Origin: Gnetum montanum
Lineage: Eukaryota > Streptophyta > Gnetopsida > Gnetales > Gnetaceae
NCBI GenBank assembly: GCA_015680685.1
Contig: MNCI01016273.1
Location: forward strand, 2,177,625-2,202,065
Length of the DNA: 24,441 nt
Reading direction: 5' to 3'
How positions within the stretch are numbered: position 1 is the stretch's first letter; each line of letters starts with the position of its first letter. The translations under genes were made by a program, and so were the position numbers. Of the stretch, positions 9,510 through 18,774 are shown in pieces. A model generated the notes under the pieces. That model was not told where the DNA came from and did not search any database. It saw only the letters and a list, made by a program, of their open reading frames with translations.

Positions 9510-9517
9510 TATTTATA
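9510..9517 (-). promoter_or_regulatory. TATA box of LTR A copy 1
   Basis: TATAAATA in minus sense, embedded in TATTTATAAATAAGAGG. It lies just downstream, in transcription direction, of the palindrome array and is conserved at the same place in copy 2. Confidence 0.7.
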
Positions 9518-9532
9518 AATATGACGGCACAC

Positions 9533-9594
9533 CGCGATATCGCGAGGGAGGATGCGATATCGTGTACGCGATATCGCGGCTCATGCGATATCGT
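9533..9594. repeat. Array of four GCGATATCGC-type palindromes (copy 1)
   Basis: CGCGATATCGCG occurs perfectly at 9533-9544 and 9567-9578. Slightly decayed forms (GCGATATCGT) lie at 9554-9563 and 9585-9594. Centres are spaced 20, 14 and 17 bp apart. The array sits immediately upstream of the TATA box in minus orientation. Palindromic spaced sites suggest dimer binding by a transcription factor, but no factor is identified. Confidence 0.85.
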
Positions 9595-9736
9595 GTCCCA
9601 TCATACCTCCATGACTAAATGAAAACTTGTCCTCGAGTTCTTTACAATAATATTGGGAAGGTATGGGATTATTAACTCAAATGAAACTAATGGGATGACT
9701 TGTGAATTGATCATCATTACAAGACATAACAAAACT

Positions 9737-9764
9737 AGTGTTCATGACAACAAGAGTGAACACC
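9737..9764 (-). other. Conserved hairpin (copy 1)
   Basis: GGTGTTCA...TGAACACT in minus sense forms an eight-bp stem with one mismatch at its base and a 12-nt loop. The perfect form occurs in copy 2 at 23727-23754. Confidence 0.55.
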
Positions 9765-9964
9765 TTATTACATTGACATCAGGCCTTATTTGGCAGCTAA
9801 GAAAAAGAGAGAGAAAGAAGTGTTGCTACTGCTAACGCCAAGATTGCACCTTTCGTTGTCCATCCGTAAGTGTGCCATCAATCTTGCTCCTTGCATAGCT
9901 TTTTCAGCATCACTCTATTCCAAGTGTTCCTTTCAGATCTAGTCTGTTGTTGCATGATCATCAT

Positions 9965-10024
9965 CTGCACACACAACACAGTCTTATATTAGCAAGGGTA
10001 AATGAATTTCAATGTAGTTGATAC
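9965..10024 (-). other. Intron-like segment, 60 bp (copy 1)
   Basis: In minus sense CAACAAG is followed by GTATCA at the left and TTGTGTGTGCAG precedes ATGATG at the right, giving GT...AG borders, with TTGCTAATA as a possible branch site. The corresponding segment in copy 2 is also exactly 60 bp. This is short for a plant intron. Splicing is not shown. Confidence 0.4.
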
Positions 10025-10344
10025 CTTGTTGTGGTGAAAAGTCCATTGGCTGGGTTGTGGTATGGCAAATACGGATCTGAAGATATATTAATGATGACTA
10101 CCGAAGGTGTAGGGGTTAGGAGAAAATCAAAAGAATCAAGCCTCATACCCCCATGACTAATCACGAACCTCCAGTAGCGTTAAAATGGAGAAAGAAAAAG
10201 AAACAAGAAAGATGAAGAAAAAGGGACAACTATAACATCGATGAATGGATGTCAAGATGGAAATGAACAAAATAAAATGGATTGCAAAAATGTTAAGGGA
10301 AAGAATTTAACTGATGCACCAAATAGGAATGTTATTGGGTCCAC

Positions 10345-10414
10345 TTGCACAATGAAATCATATAGTAAATAAAATAAGATTGCACAATGAAAGCATATAG
10401 TAAATAAAATAATA
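10345..10414. repeat. 35-bp tandem duplication at the LTR-A/LINE junction
   Basis: TTGCACAATGAAA is followed by ATATAGTAAATAAAATAA in both units (10345-10379 and 10380-10414), with two mismatches. Similar but single sequence occurs at the start of LINE copy 1 (about 8159-8192). The duplication therefore belongs to the LINE 5' end and may reflect 5'-end variation or repair at the junction. Confidence 0.8.
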
Positions 10415-10439
10415 TTGCTAGATGAAATTCATGAACCAA

Positions 10440-10975
10440 ACAAAGAAATTCTTTGAAGGTTTACAACCTTGAAGAGAAGATTAAGGGATAAAAAGATATT
10501 AATGTTTCTCTAAAGGATAATGAACAATTTTTTCTAAAATTAGCAAAACTTGAAATTATGGTGGAGGAAACCAAAAATGAATCTAAACTTGAAGGAACAA
10601 AAACAACAATGGGATCTACAATCATAGAAACTTTAAAATAGTAAAATAGAAAAAGGGCAAAGGAAAAAAAATTTACAATTTGTAGGTATCCTAGGGATAT
10701 AGGGTGAAACAAATGAAGTTTTGGTTAATCAAGTTAAAAAAATTATAGATGACTAAAGCTTTTAGGATGACAAGTGAATGACATGAAAAACCCCAACATT
10801 CAATTGTTAAGTTTCATGATGTAGAAGATAAGAAGCATGTTTGGAGATACCAGAGCCACTTGAAGCAAAGTGAGAATGGAAAAAGAATTTGGATAAATGA
10901 GGATTTTACTCAAAAGAAACTTGCCAAAAGTGTTGAATAATGGAAAAAAATTAAGGACACTTGTGAAAGGGATTT
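10440..10975 (+). pseudogene. LINE ORF1 remnant (coiled coil plus RNA-binding end)
   Basis: The charged helical segment at 10460-10620 corresponds to the coiled coil of copy 1 but is frameshifted. At 10800-10975 one frame reads KFHDVEDKKHVWRYQSHLK, ENGKRIWINEDFTQKKLA and KKIKDTCERD. The INEDFT-type block resembles the C-terminal domain of L1 ORF1 proteins rather than the zinc-knuckle ORF1 common in plant L1 elements; that comparison is from memory. A stop lies within the block after KSVE. Confidence 0.7.
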
Positions 10976-11049
10976 GTAGGAAATTTAAATGCTAGCAACA
11001 TGGCAATAATTACAAGAAATTAGTATTTTAAAAATTATTCAAAATATAT

Positions 11050-11290
11050 ATATATCCTTTAAGGATTGGATTTTTTAATATAGATAGTAGAATTGCAAAT
11101 AAAGATGTTTCATTGAATAATAGTAGTTTCTTTGATAGCTTTAATGTTTTTGATTTTGTTGAAACTTGGGAAGATGTTGGTTTTGTAAATTTTGTAGTTT
11201 CTAGATTTATTAATTTGTTTCAAGAAACACAAGAGGGGGATGAAGAGGAAAACCTTTTGATGGTATTTCTATGTTAGTAGGGAAATCTTT
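11050..11290 (+). pseudogene. LINE AP-like endonuclease remnant, N-terminal part
   Basis: The plus strand reads RIGFFNIDSRIANKD, SFFDSFNVFDFVETWEDVGF and then QETQEGDEEEN. FNID...and VETW correspond to the N-terminal blocks of the L1 endonuclease, which nicks target DNA to prime reverse transcription; the Glu of VETW is a conserved catalytic or metal-binding position. The GRPFGGI block is clearer in the inverted copy near 21820. The remainder of the domain is deleted before 11440. Confidence 0.65.
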
Positions 11291-11439
11291 TTAAAATTAT
11301 GTGTTTCTAGAAAAATCAATGACTATAAACAACATGTATGGCTAAAAATATTATGTTATTATGATTGGGCTTTTTTTATTATATACTATTTTTCTCCTAA
11401 ACTATTTATAGAAGAAGATGGTAATTCTATTGCTATTGT

Positions 11440-12700
11440 ATAACAAGCACCTCTCTAATTTACTCTTAAGGAAGTAATAGATGATACTAAAAAGCTAGCA
11501 TTTAATAAAGATATAGATTCATATGGTTTATATGTAAAATTATTAAAGTAGGCATGACTTGTTATTCATAAAGAAGTTTGAAAATGAATAATTAAGCAAT
11601 GGGGCTTAGATCAACATTAGATAACTAGTAAAGCTATCTTGTTATATAAAAAGAGGATAGAATAATTTTAACAATCATCTAATGATCATTGTGAGTAATT
11701 TTTCTTTTGTTTTTGTTTTTGTTTTTTGTTTTTTGTTTTTTTTTTTTTTGCTAAGTTGTTGGGCACTTTGCTAGAAAAGATAGCTGGTATTTGGGCTGAA
11801 GTTAACTAACTTAGGATAAGGTGTCAAGTAAGTTTTAAACAAACTCACTTTGCTATTGATCACTTAGTTATCCTCAAAGACTATATGAAGTTTGCAAAAA
11901 TGCCTAATAAAAAAGGTTTTATTTATTGATTGATTTTGTAAAAGCATATGATTCAGTGGTTTGTATAAAACTATGGTTGCATTTGCATGAAATTGGTGTA
12001 CCATCAAATTTGATTGCAGTAACTCAAAGATTATATGAGAAAGAAATTATTGAAATTATAGAAATGAATTCAAAAAAAAATAATTTCAAAGAAAAATTAG
12101 AGTTAAACAAGGTAGTCAACATTCTCCAACTTTCTTTCATCTTTATTAATGAAATGTAGGAAACATTATATAATAGATAGGATAATAATGCTCTCAAAAT
12201 TGGATTCTAAGAAATGAATCTTCTTTTTTATGTAGATGATGTTGCCTTGATCTCCATTACTACAAAAAGTATATAAACTATGTTCCAAATTTTAAAAAAT
12301 TATTGTTGCTTTTCTACACTTTAAATAAATGTGAATAAAATCAAACTGATGATCTAGAGTGCAAAAAATATTATTGTAACTTTTATTTTAAAGAAACCAA
12401 TTAAAATAGTATATTCTTTTAAATATTTGGATCTCATTTATAAAAACAATTACATATAGGAATAGTATATCAAAGAAAGAATAACATGAGGTTTCAAGGT
12501 TCTGTATAGATTCAAAAGCAAGTGTAAGGATTTAGGAATCTTGGCTTTGAAGGTTAAAAAATAAATTTTTTAGAATATTATCTATCCTATTTTATTGTAT
12601 GGATGTATTATTTAGAGTCCAATACTTATTGCTAAACTTTGGAAAGATATTGAAAGAGTGTAAAAAAAAATTTCTTCTTGATTAATTAAAGGTAAGGATG
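11440..12700 (+). pseudogene. LINE reverse transcriptase remnant
   Basis: Blocks in order: FTLKEVIDDTKKLAFNKDIDSYGL (11458-11530, the KAPGPDG region), KLLGTLLEKIAGIWAE (about 11755-11800), IDFVKAYDSV (about 11929-11958, motif A with catalytic Asp), LWLHLHEIGVPSNLI...RLYEK, FYVDDVALIS (YVDD at 12229-12240, motif C), INVNKIKLM (about 12330) and YSFKYLDLIYKN (about 12410). A 77-codon piece at 11926-12159 is open. A T-rich tract at 11699-11752 interrupts the region before motif A. Many Gln and Trp positions are stops. Confidence 0.9.
11699..11752 (+). repeat. T-rich simple repeat, (TTTTTG)n
   Basis: About 54 bases of T-runs separated by single G bases, ending in a run of 14 T. It lies inside the LINE RT region. 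In the inverted copy the matching position (about 20505) is where an internal deletion begins. Confidence 0.85.
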
Positions 12701-13375
12701 TAAACATATTATTGAATGTTATTAGGTAAATGTGATTTATATCTTTAGAAGTAGAAGTCGTATACTAATTCATTCACATACTCATAGCTTGCATATTTCA
12801 AGGAAAGGAAAATTTTATAAAGTAGTTTTTGAGGATTCAAAAGACCATGGTTTCTAGTTTTGAGAAATGAAATGGTTAAAAAAATGGAATATCTCTTAGG
12901 AGGATGTGTAGCAAAATCTTAAGTATATTTACTAGCTAGTCAGGTAGAAGGTTTTAACACAAATGTGATCTAATGTAGAAGATAAGAAGTAATTTTATTT
13001 ATATGAAATTATATTTAATAAAATAGATGTAGAATCTTACTATCTCTTAGTTATTATTACAATCAAGTATTGAAATTGTATCAACAAGCTTCACTTAAGT
13101 TCACATCATCTTAGAATTGAAAGTGGAAGATAGATTCAACTATCCTGAGAAAGTATTTGCAGATGAGTTACATGTGTTTCCTTGTTGTGCTTTGACTACT
13201 CATTTAAGATAGTGTTATAATGTTATAGCAAAAAACTTGTATGATTACATTTTCTATCCCTATTCATGCTTAGTCCATTTGTAGATTATAGTTTATTTTT
13301 TATGAAAATGCAATATTTGTCCAAAATATCCATCAAGTCTTTATATCCAATAAAACTTTAATTCAATAGTTTAAC
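12701..13375 (+). pseudogene. LINE C-terminal region and 3' end
   Basis: Continues from the thumb with IAKLWKDIERV (12630-12660) through EVYF-like and helical blocks to FADELHVFPCCALTTHL (about 13155-13205). This matches ELHVFLPCVVTTHL in the inverted copy (minus strand, 19679-19867). This is the region after RT that is typical of L1-type ORF2. Similarity to the other copy ends near 13375. The 3' end has no obvious A-tail. Confidence 0.7.
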
Positions 13376-13378
13376 TAA

Positions 13379-14903
13379 TGCAACACTTAAGTTAAAACTA
13401 AGAAACAAAGACAATCAAGAAATTAGATAGGATGGCATAATGGGAAGGAATAGGGATAGAAACTAAGATAAGGGTGTATGCCCACAATCATAGTAATGAT
13501 TAGTAGGAAGAAGTAAAAATTGTTTAGTACTAGTCAATGCCATTTCCAAAGGAATGGAAACATGAATAGTCCTTGGAATAAGTATGGAGACCAAATGAAA
13601 AACACTTACAATAGCTAAATGAATGAGTGCATGGAAGATCGTGCAAAGAAAAGATGAATGATGTCTATCTTATCTTCATTCATGATGGTAGTTCAATAAA
13701 CACCATTAGTAGTGAATTGGAATCCTAATTTTATTTGGTAATATTATAGTAGTAGTAGACTAATCTAGTAGTACAATCTTAGTTTCACTACCTGTAGATG
13801 TAAACATTTTAATAGTAGAGGCAATGTCATTACAACAACAAAGTGTTACTTAAGTAAATGTAGTAGTAAAAAGATGTTGAAGGTAGCCTTAACCAAAAGT
13901 AATACGATAATGACATGTGGACCCTATACTTTTCAAGATCCTAGTCAGGGGATATGACCATTGTGATTTATTGGAGATGTATAGAATCTAGAAAGTGGAA
14001 ACCATCTAAATCAAAATCTAGAAAGAAATACATATGAATTATAACAAGGGAAGACATGTTGATGAGTAGTAAATAACATGGAAACAACATTGCATCTATA
14101 ATATTGTAATTGCAATATTGTATGTCTTCATATGATATCATAGATATGATGTATCCAAGGTTAGTATCATCTAGAAATACTACACACCTAGTACCATTAA
14201 TATATCTTTTAGTCACTAATTATAACTAGACTCTTGTGGTTTCATTTTGTGAATTTATTAGTAATTAGTAAGTATCTGCATTATGGTTTGAAGTCATTTT
14301 AGGATATCTTTATTCATGTAGAATGCACTTGGTGGACATGATCCATGATTGGCAATAAAGATCATGACTTGTTTCTTACAATTGCGACATCATAACTCAA
14401 CATAGAATTTTACTTTCTTATGTAATTTACTTTAAACTATATTTAACATAATGTTTATATTTTTTTGTGTAATGGAATAAGTACAACCAATTTCAAACAT
14501 AATGTGTGATTACTTAGAAACCTAGTAATGATATTGCTTGGTTTACCAAGTAGTACATCACTTGGTAATCTTAGTAGTATTCACTAGCCCAAGACATGTA
14601 CAAAAAGCTAAAAACAAATTCTTATCACTATTAGGCTAGTCTAGGATTTATTTCTCCTTTTTTTATATGTAATATTCAATTTTCATGTCTAACTCTAGTT
14701 CACTTAGCATCAAATAATATCATATCATATGCCTTAATTTATTTTAAACCATAGATATTGAGCCATAAATTAAGTAGAAAGATAACAGCCAATGATCACT
14801 CATTAATTATCAAGAAACAATATAATTTTCATCCACAAATTACCATTAGGCCAATCACAAGTGATTTGTATAGTTGGACATAGGACCTACTCACTACTGA
14901 TCA
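13379..14903 (+). mobile_element. Putative 5' LTR of Ty3 element 2
   Basis: The right end is fixed by CA at 14902-14903 directly before a decayed tRNA-Asp PBS. The left end is placed where the LINE ends (TGCAACACTTAAG at about 13379), giving roughly 1.5 kb, a plausible LTR length for Athila-like elements. I found no matching second LTR in the window. The stretch is A+T-rich and holds no gene; an 82-codon minus-strand open stretch at 13968-14216 has no family features. The left boundary is uncertain. Confidence 0.4.
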
Positions 14904-14904
14904 C

Positions 14905-14922
14905 TGTCATCATTGTTGGGAA
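14905..14922 (+). other. Decayed primer-binding site, tRNA-Asp type
   Basis: TGTCATCATTGTTGGGAA aligns without gaps to the Tat/Athila PBS TGGCGCCGTTGCCGGGGA. Eleven of eighteen bases are identical, and six of the seven differences are C-to-T or G-to-A. The following AGGTGCTA also fits the usual downstream context. It lies one base after the LTR-terminal CA and about 120 bp before the Gag start. Confidence 0.65.
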
Positions 14923-15040
14923 AGGTGCTAATGTTATAGCTTAGTTGACATCATGCATACTTGTTGTGTAAAAGTTAATAATTTATCTTACAAAAAATTT
15001 AATATTTTTAGAAAACACACACAGAGATTATTGATTAAAT

Positions 15041-17179
15041 ATGGCTTCTTCACATAGTATTAATTCCCCATTTATTGACCATACTAACAAGAGCAATAAT
15101 AGGATGCACGTTGAGAAAACTTGGAATGGACCATTGCAAGCAAGAATCTCATATGCTCATTAAGATCTTTATTATATTGATTCTACCTTCATCTTTTATC
15201 AAGATGAATAGTTTCAATGGTGAGAAGTGCTAGATAATATTTTATTACCACCTGATCAATCAGCCCTATCCATGTTTCATGCTAATTTTCTAAGATCTAG
15301 CCAAGGTCATAACTATGAAGGCTATCAAGTTACCAAAACTATATCTAGGTTATATCAATTAAGAAAAGCTTAAGCAATGTGTGATGAAATTATGGACGCT
15401 AAGGATGAGCACAACAAGAGCAAGGATGCACTATACTTAACATGACAATCTAAGAGGGAAGACACATAACATCATTTTAGAAGGTCAAATCATCCCCAAT
15501 CTACCTCTTGTCTTTCTCTCTTCCATAGTGAAGAACTCATGCATCAAAGACTATGTTCAACTTTAGTGGATATTTCTAGAAAATATGGAACAATTCCCAA
15601 AATAAGGAGAACTTCAAGGCCTAAGACCTTTAGTTGATCCAAATAAGAAAACTAAAGAACTATAGAAGTAGAGCAAGCTAGCATAACTCTCATAGTCATT
15701 CATCCTCTTCATCATCCTTATTTATGATTTTTGAAAAAGATAAATGTAGACCTAGAGATAGATCCCCATCAAGTAATCAAAATAAACAACCTATAAGAAA
15801 TAGTAAAAGAGACTAGGATAGACAACTTGGAAGAGGTAGAGGTCAAGATAAAGAAGAAAATATAAAATTGAAACAAAGTTATAGGAAAATGCATCTTAGA
15901 GATCATCATAGGGGACATGATCATGTTGAATACTATAGTAAATCAAATGACTATAGTAAACCCTTTTCTGCTAAAAAATTTATGATTAACATTTAAGAAG
16001 AAATCCATATTCCAACTAGGCATTAGAGGAAGAATTACATCAAATAGCTTCATATGAACAATATCCTAAAGTTTGAAGGAGGCTATAATGCAGATCCAAA
16101 AATTTACTTTCAAGCCTTCCATGATGCTACCTAAAAATAAATGATAAAACCTAAGGTTATTTTAAAGAAGATTGATCAAGAAAGCGAAGAGTTGGTATAG
16201 ATCCTTAGAACCAGATTCCATCTAAAGATGAAGTACAATATTAGAGCTATTTAATTATATGTACTAGACCTACTCTTGAGTATCAAAATTGACAAAGAAT
16301 ATTTGAGAATGGAGATATGAAAGTCATAAATCCCTTGATGTGGTCCTAGGTGGATATTATTCATTTTTGCATAAATGGCTAGATCATGGCTCCTCTTAAA
16401 GGAAACAACTAAAAAAAAAGACAAAAGTGGCTCTTGTGATCTATGCCTAAGGGAGATTATCAAAGATGCAAGCCCATTGGATTAAAAGATTATTGATCAA
16501 ATAGCTAAAAATAGAGGAGAATTGAAGAAGAAAGAAAGTACAAGTGAATACAATAAGGATTCATCTCTTTGCAAGAAGGACATTCATCCTTTTGAGATAA
16601 GAGATGAAGAAAATTCCATGGAAGAAGTAATCCAAAGAAAAAAACTATCAGTCCAAAAATCAATTTTTAAAATTGTAGCAAAGGTTAAAAACATGTGGGA
16701 CTCTATAAATAATAAGTTCATAACTACATTAAAAATAGTAGAAGAATAGACAAAGTAAGCGCTTACAAAGAAGAGGTAAAAGAAAAGGAATAGGGAATCA
16801 AGAAGAGAGATGTATAGGTATAAGGAAAAGGTTCCTATAATTAAAGAGACTAATAAATTTTAGTTAGAGAAAGATGACAGATGTGATTTGTATAAATATG
16901 ACCATCCAAATGGATATTGTCTAATCATTACACACCTATAGGAAACAAGAATTATATTTTGTAAATTCCAAGTTTATCAAAAAGCAAATGCCAAGGAGAT
17001 TATCTTATTCTTAAAATAATTATAATTATTCTTATTAATGAAAACTCTATTATCTAGGTAGGAATCCTCCTCAACCTCATGAATAATATCATTAACAATA
17101 GAAAAACCATAGTAGTAGGGGATGACATCACCAAGATGTAGTACTTTTATAGACAACTTAATTGCTATGATTATTATTA
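15041..17179 (+). pseudogene. Gag remnant of element 2, N-terminal and core part
   Basis: ATG at 15041 opens a frame (MASSHSINSPFIDHTN) that stays recognisably coding for about 370 bp with a few stops. A Gag core-like block follows near 16055-16140 (LKFEGGYNADPKIYFQAFHD), resembling the conserved plant gypsy Gag start of F-G-x-x-DP-x-x-FLxxF type. The helical segment IIDQIAKNRGELKKKESTSEY and AKVKNMWDSINNKF (16490-16749, partly open at 16522-16749) precedes CDLYKYDHPNGYC at 16882-16920. That motif is the zinc-knuckle homologue of element 1 with its second Cys replaced by Tyr. The Pro/Gln-rich tail starts near 17070 and is split by the LTR insertion. Confidence 0.75.
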
Positions 17180-18257
17180 TGGATCAAGAACTTAGAAGAG
17201 GGGTTGAATAAGTTACCCAAATTTAAATTACCATAGCCACAAAATCAAACATAATTTTTACATGGTTCCCTAACTTGGATAGTCCACACTTGAAGGGTAG
17301 ATTCCATGCACACCTCTGAACTTTGTTTCTTCAAAAATGTGGTTTGCAGAGCATCACAACCCCTAAAAAATTTGAGCTTTGCTCTAGAGAGTTTAATCGT
17401 TGTGAAACCTCTTAAACTCACAAGGTCCCAACAAGCTCAAAATGTGGTTTAAAGGATCCCACAATCTTTGCAACTATAAGCTTTTCTTTGGAGTGTTTTG
17501 TTGCTACACAACCACTTAACCCTGCAAGGTCTTGACAAGCTCAACAAAGATGCCTTCCCACAATAAGCACATCAACCTTGCAGGGCTATAAGAAAGAAAG
17601 AAAAAGAATAACAAAAGAGTGTAACTTGATTTATAAATACTTGCACTTGAATCTTAATATGATTAATATAAGCAAATGATGATAAAATGAAGAGCAAAAA
17701 TAAATTCACAGAGAATAGTCAACGATGAATCTTGAATGAACAATACTTTCATAATTTCCAAGATTTTCACTTTGTCTTATAATCTCAAAGTTTTTGAAAA
17801 CTCCTCAAAATTTGTGCAATGGCTATCAAATGGCTAGTATAGACATCTACTTTGAAGTTTAGACATCTATCTATGAGTGGCTTCAATGTAGGAGAGATGT
17901 CCATCTTTAAGAGTAGACGTCTACCTATAGACATCTATCTTCTAAGATAGATGTCTATTGTTTTTTGTAGATGTCTACTCCACTTTTTCACTTTGGAGTC
18001 TAAGGCATTCTCTTATCAATTTGACATCATGGTAGGCTTTAAAATGTCTTCATTTAGCTCGTAGACTGCATTTTCATCCATGCTTCCATCTTATCCATTT
18101 AGTCTTCATTTTCACATCTCAACGTAGATCTCATTCTAGGCTCTCCATGTTAAGTTCTTATTCATGATCTAGAAACACTATCATCACACACACAATCTAC
18201 ATTCTCCATTTTCTCTAAGGTTTTGACATATCAAAAAATCAACAATTATGTCTAACA
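17180..18257 (-). mobile_element. Solo LTR, Ty1/copia SIRE-like (1078 bp)
   Basis: In minus sense it begins TGTTAGACATAATTGTTG and TTTTTTGATATGTCAAAACC. It ends CTTATTCAACCCCTCTTCTAAG...TTGATCCA. Both ends match the familiar plant SIRE/Maximus LTR pattern, including the pyrimidine-rich CAACCCCTCTTCTA block. TG...CA termini are present. A TATA-like TATTTATAAAT lies in minus sense near 17628-17638. It splits the Pro/Gln-rich Gag tail of element 2, whose two halves both align to element 1. Flanking five-base sequences (TATTA and ATCTA) do not match, so the target-site duplication is not evident. Family assignment is from recalled motif patterns. Confidence 0.7.
17840..17977. repeat. Array of six TAGACGTCTA-derived palindromes in the SIRE-like LTR
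   Basis: TAGACATCTA at 17840, 17860 and 17928, TAGACGTCTA at 17914, and TAGATGTCTA at 17948 and 17968. All six are the palindrome TAGACGTCTA with zero or one CpG transition. The GACGTC core is the type of site bound by plant bZIP factors (established for the core, inferred here). The array lies upstream of the TATA-like box in minus orientation. Confidence 0.85.
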
Positions 18258-18770
18258 ATCTATTTTCCTAGGTAGTGCTTCTACTTGTATACCTTTTTAC
18301 CATTATTATCCACATGAATACCATAGATTGGCTATCCCATGTTTTGAGTCATATTCCTACACCTCTCATCAACCACTACAACACCCTTAGTAATCTCACA
18401 CTCCACTTACTCTAGTTCCACCATCATCGATAAAGGAAGAATTACCATCTCAATTGTTGTAGAAGCATGCAACAAGGATTGTTAACATGCAAATGAATGA
18501 TAGTATTAGTACTTATCATTAAAAGTCCTAGAAACATCTCTTTTCAAGAAAAGTCCAACATCTATAGAAAGGGCAAGACAATATATCACTCAGTTTAGCC
18601 TAATGTAAAAAATAGTAGTCATGGTTCCAACTCTAGTTTCAACAATAAATCTTTCAAATAAGCTAAGAAAACCTTTAAACCAAAATTCAAATGTCAAGAT
18701 AGTTATATGAATTCAGGTAATGAGTAACTAGATTAAAGCAAAAAAATTTTAAAAAAAAAAAGATCAAAGA
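18258..18770 (+). pseudogene. Gag tail of element 2, after the LTR insertion
   Basis: TTCCTAGGTAGTGCTTCTAC and following sequence align with the Pro/Tyr-rich Gag tail of element 1 just past PYGYYVQQP. The plus strand continues with Tyr/His/Pro-rich codons (YHYYPHEYHR). No intact frame remains. Confidence 0.55.
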
Positions 18771-18774
18771 GCTC

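Larger units (their letters stand above)
8799..9603 (-). mobile_element. LTR family A, copy 1 (805 bp)
   Basis: The plus strand starts TGATGAGTGGCG and ends GTCCCATCA. Copy 2 (22531-23594) starts TGATGAG and ends CTCATCA, a perfect seven-bp terminal inverted repeat with TG...CA ends. The minus orientation is chosen for three reasons. A purine tract (CATGGAGGTA in minus sense) abuts the right end where a polypurine tract belongs. A TATA box reads in minus sense at 9510-9517. A poly(A) signal AATAAA reads in minus sense at 9335-9340, about 175 bp downstream. I cannot tell whether the family is gypsy or copia from the LTR alone. This copy has lost many CpG sites that copy 2 retains. Confidence 0.8.
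9604..10344 (-). mobile_element. 3' internal region of LTR-A element, copy 1
   Basis: Homologous along its length to 23595-24395. Reading in minus sense it contains a polypurine-like tract at 10146-10158, an intron-like segment 9965-10024, a decayed protein-like stretch beginning near 9964, a hairpin (9737-9764) and CTCGAGGACAAG, then the LTR-adjacent polypurine tract. CTCGAGGACRAG resembles the end of many plant Ty3 pol regions, a weak hint of gypsy affiliation. No RT, integrase or Gag motif is present. The region is cut off at 10344 by the LINE, so the element is 3' only. Confidence 0.65.
10345..13375 (+). mobile_element. L1-type LINE, near full-length but broken (copy 2)
   Basis: ORF1, endonuclease, reverse transcriptase and a C-terminal region are recognisable in order on the plus strand, the layout of a non-LTR retrotransposon of the L1 type. 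The 5' part matches 8155-8798 and the whole matches, inverted, 19665-22520. Most of the endonuclease middle is deleted here, while it survives in the inverted copy. No poly(A) tail is visible. The 3' end near 13375 is set by loss of similarity to the other copy. Stops and frameshifts throughout preclude function. Confidence 0.88.

Noticed and set aside
13968-14216. 82-codon minus-strand open stretch
   Set aside because: No family motif, lies in a putative LTR, and length is compatible with chance in A+T-rich DNA.
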